Under the pieces are notes generated by a model, which did not search any database, had not been told where the DNA came from, and worked only from the letters and a program-made list of their open reading frames with translations. Positions 24,331 to 32,692 of a stretch of DNA of 43,104 bases are shown piece by piece. How positions within the stretch are numbered: the stretch's first letter is position 1; each line of letters starts with the position of its first letter. Made by a program: the position numbers and the translations under genes. This DNA is from Deltaproteobacteria bacterium (lineage in GTDB: Bacteria; Myxococcota_A; UBA9160; SMWR01): NCBI GenBank assembly GCA_019313245.1, contig JAFDBP010000203.1:1-43104 (forward strand), read 5' to 3'.

Positions 24331-25497
24331 ATGTCCGACGCAACGGGAGGTGGCCCGACCGAAATGGATCCCGAGGTGGCCTCTGCATCACTGGCGGAAA
24401 AGCTGCCTTCGATCGTCGATCTGATTCCCGAGAGCGTTCAGCCGTACTGGGACCTGGTCGCCGACATCCCCATCATCGCAGCGCTCATTCTGGTAATCGC
24501 GTCACTGATTCTCGCCCTTCTGGTGCGCGTCGTCGTCTTTCGCAGCCTCAGGCACCTGACCGGTCTCACGACTTCCAAGAGAGACGACGAGGTTCTGCAC
24601 GGCCTCCGCAAACCGGTCTTCACGACGATCTTCTTTCTGGGTCTCGCTCTCGCGACTCGGGTCGCCGAGCCCCCTCTGATCGCTGGGACCTTGGTCAATC
24701 TCCTGCTCTCCGTCATCGTTGCGAGCTGGATGCGCGCGATCCTGCGGGTCTCGAGCGCGCTGCTCGAGGCCGCGGAGTGCAGCAATCGATTCACCCTGGT
24801 CGAAAAACGCACCGTTCCGCTATTCGATCTCTCGCTGAAACTCCTGACGATCCTCGTGGGCAGTTACGTGCTGCTGCTCATCTGGGGCATCAATCCGGTG
24901 GGCTGGCTGGCCTCGGCGGGCATCGTCGGAATCGCGGTCGGATTCGCCGCCAAGGACACGCTGGCCAATCTATTCTCGGGCTTCTTCATCGTCGCCGACG
25001 CCCCCTACAAGATCGGCGACTACATCAATCTCGACACCGGCGAGCGCGGCAAGGTCTCCGCGATCGGGCTGCGCAGTACGCGGCTGCTGACCCGCGACGA
25101 CGTCGAGATCACGATCCCCAACGGGGTGATCGCGAATGCCAAGATCGTGAACGAGAGCGGCGGGCCGCACACCAAGATCCGCACCCGGATCCGAGTTGGG
25201 GTCGCCTACGGATCCGACGTCGACCGGGTGTCGGAGATCCTCCACACAGTCGCCACTTCCCACGACAAAACCTGCCTCAATCCGCCACCGGTCGTCCGCC
25301 TGCGGGGCTTCGGGGCATCGAGTCTCGACTTCGACCTGCTCTTCTGGATCGACCACCCGGAAAATCGCGGTCGCATCGCGCACGAACTCTTCATGGAGGT
25401 CTACCGCACATTCGCCCGCGAAAACATCGAGATCCCGTACTCGAAGCACGACGTCTACATCAAGCAGATGGCGCCTGCAGCGCCCGCGACGGATTGA
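24331..25497 (+). CDS. MscS-family mechanosensitive ion channel
   Basis: A 388-residue inner-membrane channel that would open under membrane tension and release solutes on hypo-osmotic shock. Hydrophobic segments at ~46-70, ~98-110, ~118-135 and ~170-187 precede the pore helix TM3, GWLASAGIVGIAVGFAAKDT (191-210), followed by LANLFSGFFIVADAPYKIGD, the hallmark of the family. Then come the beta domain (LDTGERGKVSAIGLRSTRLL, IPNGVIANAKIVN) and an alpha/beta vestibule. The Gly/Ala-rich face of TM3 is preserved. It is longer than E. coli MscS (286 residues) because of extra N-terminal helices. AGGAG lies about 10 bases before the ATG. A candidate promoter is at 24218-24246. Context with a K+ channel supports an osmotic role. 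Confidence 0.93.
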   Translation: MSDATGGGPTEMDPEVASASLAEKLPSIVDLIPESVQPYWDLVADIPIIAALILVIASLILALLVRVVVFRSLRHLTGLTTSKRDDEVLHGLRKPVFTTIFFLGLALATRVAEPPLIAGTLVNLLLSVIVASWMRAILRVSSALLEAAECSNRFTLVEKRTVPLFDLSLKLLTILVGSYVLLLIWGINPVGWLASAGIVGIAVGFAAKDTLANLFSGFFIVADAPYKIGDYINLDTGERGKVSAIGLRSTRLLTRDDVEITIPNGVIANAKIVNESGGPHTKIRTRIRVGVAYGSDVDRVSEILHTVATSHDKTCLNPPPVVRLRGFGASSLDFDLLFWIDHPENRGRIAHELFMEVYRTFARENIEIPYSKHDVYIKQMAPAAPATD

Positions 25498-25642
25498 CGG
25501 CAGCCCGCAGGTCCCCGGCCACCCGTGAGCCGCTCGATGGTAGAGGCGGCCGGAAAAGGCTTAAATACCGGGGCCGCGCGACCGGTCGACGCGCGAGACG
25601 GGATGCGACCCGTAATGCGACGCGGATCCAGGAGAAGAACCG

Positions 25643-27274
25643 ATGGCAGCGGAAGCCGAGGGAACGGGGCTGAAGCAGCACCAGATGACGACCTCCACGG
25701 TCGTCTTCATGATCTTTTGCCTTTGCGCGGCGGGCGCCTACGGAATCGAAGAGATGATTCCGGCGGCGGGGCCCGGTTTGACGATCGTGATGCTGATCGT
25801 GCTGCCGTTTCTGTGGAGCACGCCGATGGCGCTGATCGCCGCGGAACTCGGCTCGGCCATTCCGCAGGAAGGCGGCTACTACAAATGGGTACAGCGCGCC
25901 TGCGGCGAATTCTGGGGCTTCCAGGCCGGCTGGTGGCGCACGATCTCGGTCTACATCGACAACACGATCTACGTCGTGCTCGCGGGATCCTATCTCGCCT
26001 CGGTCGCGGAGCTCTCGCCTCTCGCGGAATACGCGTTCAAAGCGACGGTCATCATCGTCTTCACCTACATCAACATCCGCGGGATTCGGGATGTGGGCTT
26101 CGTGAGCACGGCCATCTCGATCCTCGTGATGGCCGCCTTCGGGATGGTCGCGGTGGTCGGTTTCGCAAACTGGCAGATGAATCCGTTCGATCCCTTCACA
26201 CCGCCCGACCAGACGCTGCTGCAGAGCATCGGCGGCGCGATCGCCATCGGAATGTGGATGTACGCGGGCTACGAGTCGATGTCGACCGTGGCGGGAGAGC
26301 TCAAGGACCCGCAGGTGATCCCGCGGGCCACGCTGATCACGGTTCCCCTCATCATGGCGGTCTACATCCTGCCCACCATGGGCGGGCTCGCCTCGCTCGG
26401 CGAGTGGACGCAATGGGCGTCGGACGGCGGGTACTCGTACGGCGATGTGGTGACACAGGTCGCGCCCGCCTTCGGGCTCTTCTTCGTGTTCGTCGCGATC
26501 ATGGCCCAGTTTTCGATCTTCAATACCTACATCGCCTCCGGATCGAGGGGATTCTTCGCCCTGGCCGACGACAATCTGGCCCCGAGGATCCTGGTCAAGT
26601 GCAGCAAGGACCGCGGCGTTCCGTATGTCGCCGTGCTGTCGCTCGGGATCTTCAGCCTGATCATCTGCATGTTCCCGTTCACCGTCATCGTCGTCTTCGA
26701 CGTGATGCTGTTCATGTCCGCCTACGTGCTGATCTTCGTTTCCGCGTGCATCCTGCGATTCAAAGAGGGCGGATTGCACCGGCCGTTCCGAATTCCGCTC
26801 GGGAACCTGGGATTCCTGCTCATGTGCGTCCCGCCGGTGGCCATCGCCACGCTCGCGCTCTTCATCAACGGAACCGACTACTTCGTCGGCGGCATCTTCG
26901 CGCTCATGAGCGGCCCGCTCGTCTACGTGCTCTTCAAGCGGCGCTACGGCGGACTGACGGTCAACGATGCCGAGAAACACCCGAGCAATCCCGAAACCGG
27001 ATTGGCGATCGGAGACCTCAAGCGGATCGCTTCGTTCTTCGCGGGGGTGGCGCTGATCGGGCTGATCGCGAACTTCTTCCTGCCCTGGTACGACGACCCG
27101 CCGTCCTACGACACGACCTACGGCGTGGTGGGCCTGTTCGACATACTGATGGCGTGCGTCCGCTGGATCACCTTGGGATCGGGCGCGTTGGCCGCGATTC
27201 TCTGGATCGCGTCGCGAAGGATCGAGCCGAAGAGCCCGACCGAGTTGGCGATGCCCGTCAGACCCATCGACTAG
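25643..27274 (+). CDS. APC-family amino acid/polyamine permease
   Basis: A 543-residue secondary transporter with about 12-14 membrane helices. The first helix carries the APC pattern GAYGIEEMIPAAGPG (31-45). It is followed by LIAAELGSAIPQEGGYYKWV (64-83) and FWGFQAGWW (90-98), which match the LAT/polyamine-uptake branch (ELG-x-x-P-x-x-GGY, FWGFQ-x-W). AGGAG precedes the ATG at good distance. After residue ~440 there is a cytoplasmic stretch and two extra hydrophobic segments (~465-485 and ~500-525). The substrate is probably an amino acid or polyamine taken up with H+ or Na+, but it cannot be fixed from sequence. It lies between the MscS gene and an M48 protease gene on the same strand. Confidence 0.88.
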   Translation: MAAEAEGTGLKQHQMTTSTVVFMIFCLCAAGAYGIEEMIPAAGPGLTIVMLIVLPFLWSTPMALIAAELGSAIPQEGGYYKWVQRACGEFWGFQAGWWRTISVYIDNTIYVVLAGSYLASVAELSPLAEYAFKATVIIVFTYINIRGIRDVGFVSTAISILVMAAFGMVAVVGFANWQMNPFDPFTPPDQTLLQSIGGAIAIGMWMYAGYESMSTVAGELKDPQVIPRATLITVPLIMAVYILPTMGGLASLGEWTQWASDGGYSYGDVVTQVAPAFGLFFVFVAIMAQFSIFNTYIASGSRGFFALADDNLAPRILVKCSKDRGVPYVAVLSLGIFSLIICMFPFTVIVVFDVMLFMSAYVLIFVSACILRFKEGGLHRPFRIPLGNLGFLLMCVPPVAIATLALFINGTDYFVGGIFALMSGPLVYVLFKRRYGGLTVNDAEKHPSNPETGLAIGDLKRIASFFAGVALIGLIANFFLPWYDDPPSYDTTYGVVGLFDILMACVRWITLGSGALAAILWIASRRIEPKSPTELAMPVRPID

Positions 27275-27323
27275 CGTCGCCGGCAGGTCGGCGGAGCAGC
27301 TGGGAATTCGGGACCGTTTTTCC

Positions 27324-27337
27324 TCGGCCCGGGCCGA
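27324..27337. promoter_or_regulatory. 14-base perfect palindrome before the M48 gene
   Basis: TCGGCCCGGGCCGA is a perfect palindrome 19 bases before the M48 start and just after a T-rich run. In such a GC-rich genome the chance level is not negligible; it could be an operator or only a hairpin in the leader. Confidence 0.25.
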
Positions 27338-27355
27338 CGACGCGCGAGGGAGGAA

Positions 27356-28798
27356 ATGTCAGAGCGCCCGCAGCAAACTCGATTCACGGCGCTGCTCGTC
27401 GCCGTTACGGCGCTGGTCGGCTGCGTCAGCCCCGCCCGGATCGCCGAGCTCGGCGCCGAAGAAGCGACCAAGGTCGAGCAGTCGATGGGCATCCTGGGGG
27501 ATGCGGAAATCGAGCGCTACGTGGCGGCGATCGGTCACAAGCTCGCCGCCGTTTCCGACCGGCCGCAGGGGCCCTGGAAGTTCCAGATCGTCGACACCCC
27601 GGAGCCGAACGCCTTCGCGCTGCCCGGTGGTTACATCTACGTCTCGCGCGGGCTGCTCGCGCTCGTCAACTCGGAGGACGAACTCGCCGGCGTGATCGGG
27701 CACGAAATCGGGCACGTGACGGCCGCTCACGTCGAGCGTCGAATCCGTGCCTCCGTCATGACCTCGCCGGTTTCGATCGCCTCGGGCCTCGCCGGCCTGG
27801 CGACCGGAATCCTCAGCCCCTCCCTGGGCCGGATGGTCTCGTCGAGCGGCCAGGCGCTCCAGACCGGCCTCGTGATCGCGCCCTACGGGAGAGCCCAGGA
27901 GAACGAAGCGGATCGGATTGGCCAGACGCTGGCCGCCCGGGCCGGCTACGACCCCGCTGGGATTTCGAATTTCCTACACACCCTCGAACGCGAGGTCGCA
28001 CTGCTCGGCGACCAACCGCGCGAGCGGGGTTTTCTGCGCACCCACCCGATCACGGCCGATCGCATCGCGAAGACGCAAGAGCGCTCGCCGAGCCTCGCGC
28101 GCATGCCGGGGCAGTCCATCGCGCGCGATCGGGCCGACCTCTTCGCGCGCCTCGAGGGCATCGTCGTCGGCGCCGACCCCGCCCACGGCGTCATTCGCGA
28201 CAACGTCGCCATCCATCCCGAGCTCGACATTGCGATCACCTTCCCCGTCGGGTGGCCGCTGGCCAACACCCGTCAGGCGGTGGGTGCGGCGAGTCCCGAG
28301 AAGGACGCGCTGTTGGTGGCCACCGTCGCCGAGCGCAACACCTCGCTCGATGCGCTGCTCGCCAAGCTCGAGCGCGAGCAGTCCGGATTGGGCTTCGAGC
28401 GCTTCTACATTCGCGATCTGCCGGCAGCGCGCACGCAGATGAGCGATCGCAATCGCTTCATCGCGCTCACGCTGATCGAATATCGCGGTGACGTGTATTC
28501 GCTGCTCGGTCAGAGCGCGGCGTCGAGCGCCGCTCGCTACAACAAACTTTTCGATTCGACGGATCGGAGCTTTCGGGCGCTGAACGCCGGCGAGTGGCAA
28601 TCACTCGAGGAGACGCGGCTGCGCATCCGCCAGGCGCGCGCGGGCCAGACGGCGGCCGCGGTGATGGAGCACACGGGCTCGAGCTGGAGCGCCGAACAGA
28701 TCGCCGTGGCCAACGCCATCGATGCCGAGCAGCCGCTGGGCGCCGGCCAGCTGCTCAAGGTGGGCATCCCCCAGGCCTACACGCCGCGCAACCGCTGA
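27356..28798 (+). CDS. M48-family metalloprotease lipoprotein (BepA/YfgC-like)
   Basis: A 480-residue exported zinc protease. A lipobox, TALVGC with Cys23, follows a hydrophobic signal (11-20). The zinc motif HEIGH is at 116-120 and the third ligand lies in ENEADRIG (Glu184), the M48 gluzincin arrangement. GGYIYVSRGLLALVNSEDEL before the motif is typical of BepA-like periplasmic proteases that handle outer-membrane protein assembly. Residues ~290-400 form an extra domain. The C-terminus (VMEHTGSSWSAEQIAVANAI, then LGAGQLLKVGIP) looks like a divergent LysM module for peptidoglycan binding. GGAGG is only 2 bases from the ATG, unusually close, but the start is supported by the signal peptide. 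Role: quality control in the periplasm (family knowledge). Confidence 0.88.
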   Translation: MSERPQQTRFTALLVAVTALVGCVSPARIAELGAEEATKVEQSMGILGDAEIERYVAAIGHKLAAVSDRPQGPWKFQIVDTPEPNAFALPGGYIYVSRGLLALVNSEDELAGVIGHEIGHVTAAHVERRIRASVMTSPVSIASGLAGLATGILSPSLGRMVSSSGQALQTGLVIAPYGRAQENEADRIGQTLAARAGYDPAGISNFLHTLEREVALLGDQPRERGFLRTHPITADRIAKTQERSPSLARMPGQSIARDRADLFARLEGIVVGADPAHGVIRDNVAIHPELDIAITFPVGWPLANTRQAVGAASPEKDALLVATVAERNTSLDALLAKLEREQSGLGFERFYIRDLPAARTQMSDRNRFIALTLIEYRGDVYSLLGQSAASSAARYNKLFDSTDRSFRALNAGEWQSLEETRLRIRQARAGQTAAAVMEHTGSSWSAEQIAVANAIDAEQPLGAGQLLKVGIPQAYTPRNR

Positions 28799-28890
28799 CT
28801 GCGATCCCCCGCCGCGTGTGCCCGGAAGAAATTCGACGCGGGCGCACTACAATTGCGACCCAGCCTTCCATTCTTCCACCGGGAGCCGCC

Positions 28891-30150
28891 ATGAGCCGCA
28901 CAGTCGAAACGCCGAGCAACAAAGAACGCACATTGAGCTGCGGGCAGCCGCAGCCCGAGATCGCCTTTCCGCGCGAGGAATACGACCGTCGCCTCGATGC
29001 CGTGCGCGACAACATGTCGCGAGCTGGGGTCGATCTGCTGTACGTCACCATGCCGGATCACTTGTGTTACTTGAGCGGCTACCAGGCGGAATGGTTCCAG
29101 GAGGGCGGACCTCAGACCTGGCCGGGCGTCAGTGGCATTGCGGTTCACGTGGATTGCGATCGACTGATTCATTTCGAGAATCAGGACGAGAAGCTGCTCG
29201 CCGAATTCACGACCCACGCGCTCGATCTGCGCATCATGCCCGAGCACGACATCACTTCGGGTTTCATGGCTTGGGTCATTCGCGAATTGAAGCAGCAGGG
29301 TTGGCTGGGCGGCCGAGCGGCCATCGAGAAGCACTCGTATCGCCCAAATCCGGCCGACAGCGCGCAGATGCAGGCGCTGTTCGAGCGCGAGGGCTGCGAA
29401 GTGGTGGACGGCACCCATCTGGTTGCGGCCGCCCGCAAATTGAAATCGCCCCTCGAAATCGAAGCCGTTCGCGAAGCTGCGCGCATCGGCGACATCGGCC
29501 TTCGAGCGGCGATCGACAAGATCGAAGTGGGGATGACCGAACTCGACGTCTACGCGGAGATCGTCTACGCGATGGCCAAAGCCGGCGGAGAGAATCCCGC
29601 GATCACGGTACCCGTCGTATCCGGCAAGAAGAGCGCGTGTTTCCACGCCATGTCGTCCCGCAAGAAGATCGAGCCGGGCGACATCGTGAACGTGGACGTG
29701 TGTGGCGTATACAAGCGCTACCACTCCGACGTATGCCGCACGATCTCGATGGGCGAACCCGATCCCAAACTGAAGGCGTACATCGACAACGTCGTCGGCG
29801 CCCTCGCAGTCGCGGGAGAGTTGATCAAACCGGGCCTTTCGGTCAGTGCGTTCCTGTCCGACATGAAGCGCTACTACGAGCAGCACGACATGCTTCAGGA
29901 CCAGTGGTGGATTGGCGGATACGAGCTGGGCATCGCGTTTCCGCCGGATTGGGTGGGCGCCTATTACTTCGACATCTACAAGGACGTCGACGACGACGTA
30001 TTCGAGCTTGGGTTCGTGAGCAACTACGAAGCCAACTTCTATCTACCCTGCGACGCGGGCCTGGCCGCCTTGATCGATACCATGGTATTTGGCGAGACCC
30101 GGGCCGAGTTCATCCACGCAGTACCCGCCAAGCTCTTCATCGCGGAGTAG
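28891..30150 (+). CDS. M24-family creatinase/ectoine-hydrolase-like protein
   Basis: A 419-residue protein with the two-part M24 pita-bread architecture: N-terminal domain ~25-175 and catalytic-fold domain ~185-405. The start at 28891 has GGGAG 5 bases upstream; the longer frame is not homologous. Asp269 (VDVCG) and Asp280 (YHSDVCRT), 11 residues apart, occupy the first two metal-ligand positions, and His252 fits the usual substrate-site His. Where metallopeptidases have a His ligand, this protein has IGGYELGIAFPPDW (341-354), the YPPDW-like form found in ectoine hydrolase EutD/DoeA and its relatives. The last ligand region reads LIDTMVFGE rather than E-D-T. It is therefore more likely a C-N hydrolase of the creatinase type than an aminopeptidase. 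Context (K+ channel, MscS, sucrose genes) fits compatible-solute turnover, which is inferred. Confidence 0.78.
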   Translation: MSRTVETPSNKERTLSCGQPQPEIAFPREEYDRRLDAVRDNMSRAGVDLLYVTMPDHLCYLSGYQAEWFQEGGPQTWPGVSGIAVHVDCDRLIHFENQDEKLLAEFTTHALDLRIMPEHDITSGFMAWVIRELKQQGWLGGRAAIEKHSYRPNPADSAQMQALFEREGCEVVDGTHLVAAARKLKSPLEIEAVREAARIGDIGLRAAIDKIEVGMTELDVYAEIVYAMAKAGGENPAITVPVVSGKKSACFHAMSSRKKIEPGDIVNVDVCGVYKRYHSDVCRTISMGEPDPKLKAYIDNVVGALAVAGELIKPGLSVSAFLSDMKRYYEQHDMLQDQWWIGGYELGIAFPPDWVGAYYFDIYKDVDDDVFELGFVSNYEANFYLPCDAGLAALIDTMVFGETRAEFIHAVPAKLFIAE

Positions 30151-30298
30151 ATGATGTGTCGCGTCAGCCGAGTTCGAGTCATTGGCGGGCTGCAGGTTGG
30201 GGCAGCACGCTGGGCGAAAGCGACGCAGCGCGGCCAGCATCTCCGGCACTGGAGCAAGCGGCGTGCCGAGAACAATCTTTGGGACTCAATCAATCGAA

Positions 30299-32692
30299 TC
30301 AGTCCGGGAGCGACTCCGCCAACGGGCGGTACTGGAGAGCGTAGAGCATCTCCAGATAGCGCCGAGTCTCTTCGCGCTCCAGGTCCGTGACGTATTTCCA
30401 GAAGCCGTAGACGCGCGCGAGTGTCATCATCCGCTGCGCGTAGAGTTCCCACGTGTATCGGAGCCTGACGCGCTCCAGCGCGCCTTGCGAGATCTCCAGC
30501 CAGTACTCGGGCTCTGCCGCGCAGCGCTCGAAGAAATCCGCGATCTCTGCGGCCGCGGCGTCGCCGCGTTGGGGATCGATGTGAAAGCCCGAAACGCCGT
30601 GCTCGATCACCTCGGACGGGCCGCCGTAGCAGGTCGCAAAGACCGGGAGACCCGAACTCATGGCCTCGATCACGGTCAGTCCGTAGGCCTCGAAGAGCGC
30701 GGGCTGGACGAAGACGCCGCGCCCATCGGCGACACGACGATAGAGTTCGCCGACGAGACTCCGATCGGACTGAAATTCCACCCAACGGACCTGACCCTCG
30801 AGATCGTACTCGTCGAATAGCCGGTGCAGCGTATCGATCTGCTCCCGCTCCTCGTGATCGGTCGAATGCTCGACGTCGATGTGACCTCCGACGACGAGCA
30901 GGTTCGCCGCCGCCCGGAGGCGCGGGCTGCGCCCGTACCACTCCACGAGGCCAGCGATGTTCTTCACGCGGTCGAGCCGTGCCATGGTGAAAATGCTGGG
31001 CTTCGAGGCGTCCGCGAAGCCGCCGCGGCAAGGCGTACCGCCGCCGTCGCCCAGCACGAGCGATTCCAGTCGGTCGTGCAGTGCCGTCAAGCGACGATCC
31101 TCTTCCGTATAGGGAAAGCAGATCTCGGGCGCCGCTCCCGGTGACACGACATTGAACTTGGGATCGAAGACGTCAATGCCGTTCACCACTCGGTAGAGGT
31201 CGGGCATCGTGAAGGCGCCGTAGTTTTCATACTGGCCGATGGAATCTTCGGTCCCCCGTATCTCCTGGTAGGTGCTCGTGATGATGAAGTCCGCCGTGTT
31301 CATGGAGATCAGGTCGGCGGTGAACTGACAGGCGAAGTGGTAGGTCTCCTCGTTCTCCCTCCAGTAGAGGTCCGAGTAGAGGTACTTGGACTTCTCGAGC
31401 GCGTGCGCGATGTTGCACTGCGTGACCTGCAGGCGGCCCGACATGATCGAAGCCACCAGGTTGCCGTCGGAGTAGTTCCCGATGATCAGCGCGGGGCATC
31501 CGCCGAGTTCGGCCAGGGTCTCCTTCTCGGCGTCGATCGCGAACCGTTCGAGATACGGCCAGATCTCGAAGCGCGAGATCCAATTCGGCACGACGGCTCC
31601 GCTGCGATCCCGGAACGGCACGCGCAGGATGCGGGCGTGTTGCGTGCCCTCGACCCGTTCGATGCGCTGATCGCAGGTCGTCCCCACCGCCTGGGGAATC
31701 AGCCGGGTCACGATGAGAATCTGGGGGTCGATGTCGATGCCCTGTTCGTCGAGGCGCTTGTGCAGCTCCTGCTCCAGGGCGCGGGCCTGGTCGAGGATGT
31801 AGACGACCTGACCACCCGTGTCCGGTAGGCCGAGGACGTCGGATTGCCCGAAGTAGCCGTGCGGGGAGAGGATGACGACGCTGAAGATCATCGGGATGCG
31901 AGCGAGGAACTGCTCGAGCACGGAGGGTTCGGGAGCCTCGAGGATCTCGGAGAGGAGGCTCAGCGTGTCGCGCATGCGCTCCGCGGTCTTCCCCCAACCC
32001 GGTTCGAAGCCCAGCTTCTGCATGCGCGGGGCGACGTCGTCCCAACTGGCGCTTTCGGGCTGCTCGCGCAGGAAGTCGTCGGCTCGCCGGATCGCGCGCC
32101 GCAGTTCGGGCACGTCGCTGATGCGCCCGTTGAGCATCAGTTGCCGCCCCCGGACCGAGTGCACGCGGAGGAACTCGAGAAGGCGCCGATCTCCCTTGTC
32201 GAGGTCGCGAAAGATCTCGCTCGACAGTCGTCGGTTCAAGAACGACACGCCGTGGCCGATGGAGCGCGACTCTTTGAGCCTCGGAAACTCGCGGTTGAAC
32301 GGGCGCAGGTCCACTTCGAGCGGCCAGCGGTCGGGTCGGAGCCGCCCATTCACGAGGCGTTCCTTGGATTTGAGAAATTTCGAGACGCTCGTCTGCTCCG
32401 CTTCCAGCGTCTCGACGTTGAGCCGGTAGTAGCGCCAGCGCCCGATCCGGAATCTCACCGCCAGATGGACCCAGGGCGCGTCGATCGCCGCTTCCTGGGC
32501 AGCCTCCAGCAGCCGTCCGAGCGGCGTCGCGCGGGGGTCTCCCCGGTCGCCGAGTTCGTCGGCGAAGGCCGTCAGCTCGGTCTGGACGTCGCACCGCAGC
32601 AGGAAGAGCTGGCCGCGGTCGAGCAGACGGCGCAGCAGCCGAGTCGCCTCGTCGCGATGCTTCTTTAGATAGAACTCCAGCTTCTCAGTCAT
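30299..32692 (-). CDS. Sucrose synthase
   Basis: A 797-residue GT4 glycosyltransferase catalysing sucrose + UDP (or ADP) to fructose + UDP- or ADP-glucose, reversibly. The length equals that of known bacterial enzymes (~794-800). N-terminal regulatory part ~1-250; GT-B first half with SPHGYFGQSDVLGLPDTGGQ (276-295), diagnostic of the family; second half with FTMARLDRVKNIAGLVEWYG (568-587), WVEFQSDRS, and FEAYGLTVIEAMSSGLP, whose Glu668 and Glu676 form the E-x7-E motif. The Ser phosphorylation site of plant enzymes is not evident. Its start lies inside the end of the SPS-SPP gene (8-base overlap), so translation is coupled. In non-photosynthetic bacteria this enzyme usually cleaves sucrose to feed nucleotide-sugar pools. 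Confidence 0.95.
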   Translation of the reverse strand: MTEKLEFYLKKHRDEATRLLRRLLDRGQLFLLRCDVQTELTAFADELGDRGDPRATPLGRLLEAAQEAAIDAPWVHLAVRFRIGRWRYYRLNVETLEAEQTSVSKFLKSKERLVNGRLRPDRWPLEVDLRPFNREFPRLKESRSIGHGVSFLNRRLSSEIFRDLDKGDRRLLEFLRVHSVRGRQLMLNGRISDVPELRRAIRRADDFLREQPESASWDDVAPRMQKLGFEPGWGKTAERMRDTLSLLSEILEAPEPSVLEQFLARIPMIFSVVILSPHGYFGQSDVLGLPDTGGQVVYILDQARALEQELHKRLDEQGIDIDPQILIVTRLIPQAVGTTCDQRIERVEGTQHARILRVPFRDRSGAVVPNWISRFEIWPYLERFAIDAEKETLAELGGCPALIIGNYSDGNLVASIMSGRLQVTQCNIAHALEKSKYLYSDLYWRENEETYHFACQFTADLISMNTADFIITSTYQEIRGTEDSIGQYENYGAFTMPDLYRVVNGIDVFDPKFNVVSPGAAPEICFPYTEEDRRLTALHDRLESLVLGDGGGTPCRGGFADASKPSIFTMARLDRVKNIAGLVEWYGRSPRLRAAANLLVVGGHIDVEHSTDHEEREQIDTLHRLFDEYDLEGQVRWVEFQSDRSLVGELYRRVADGRGVFVQPALFEAYGLTVIEAMSSGLPVFATCYGGPSEVIEHGVSGFHIDPQRGDAAAAEIADFFERCAAEPEYWLEISQGALERVRLRYTWELYAQRMMTLARVYGFWKYVTDLEREETRRYLEMLYALQYRPLAESLPD

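Noticed and set aside
25525-28491. 988-codon + frame overlapping the APC and M48 genes
   Set aside because: It is Arg-, Gly- and Ala-rich, spans two well-supported genes in another frame, and has no recognisable domain.
30165-30195. GAGTTCGAGTC resembling a tRNA T-loop
   Set aside because: The flanking bases do not form a T-stem or acceptor stem, and no anticodon arm lies upstream.
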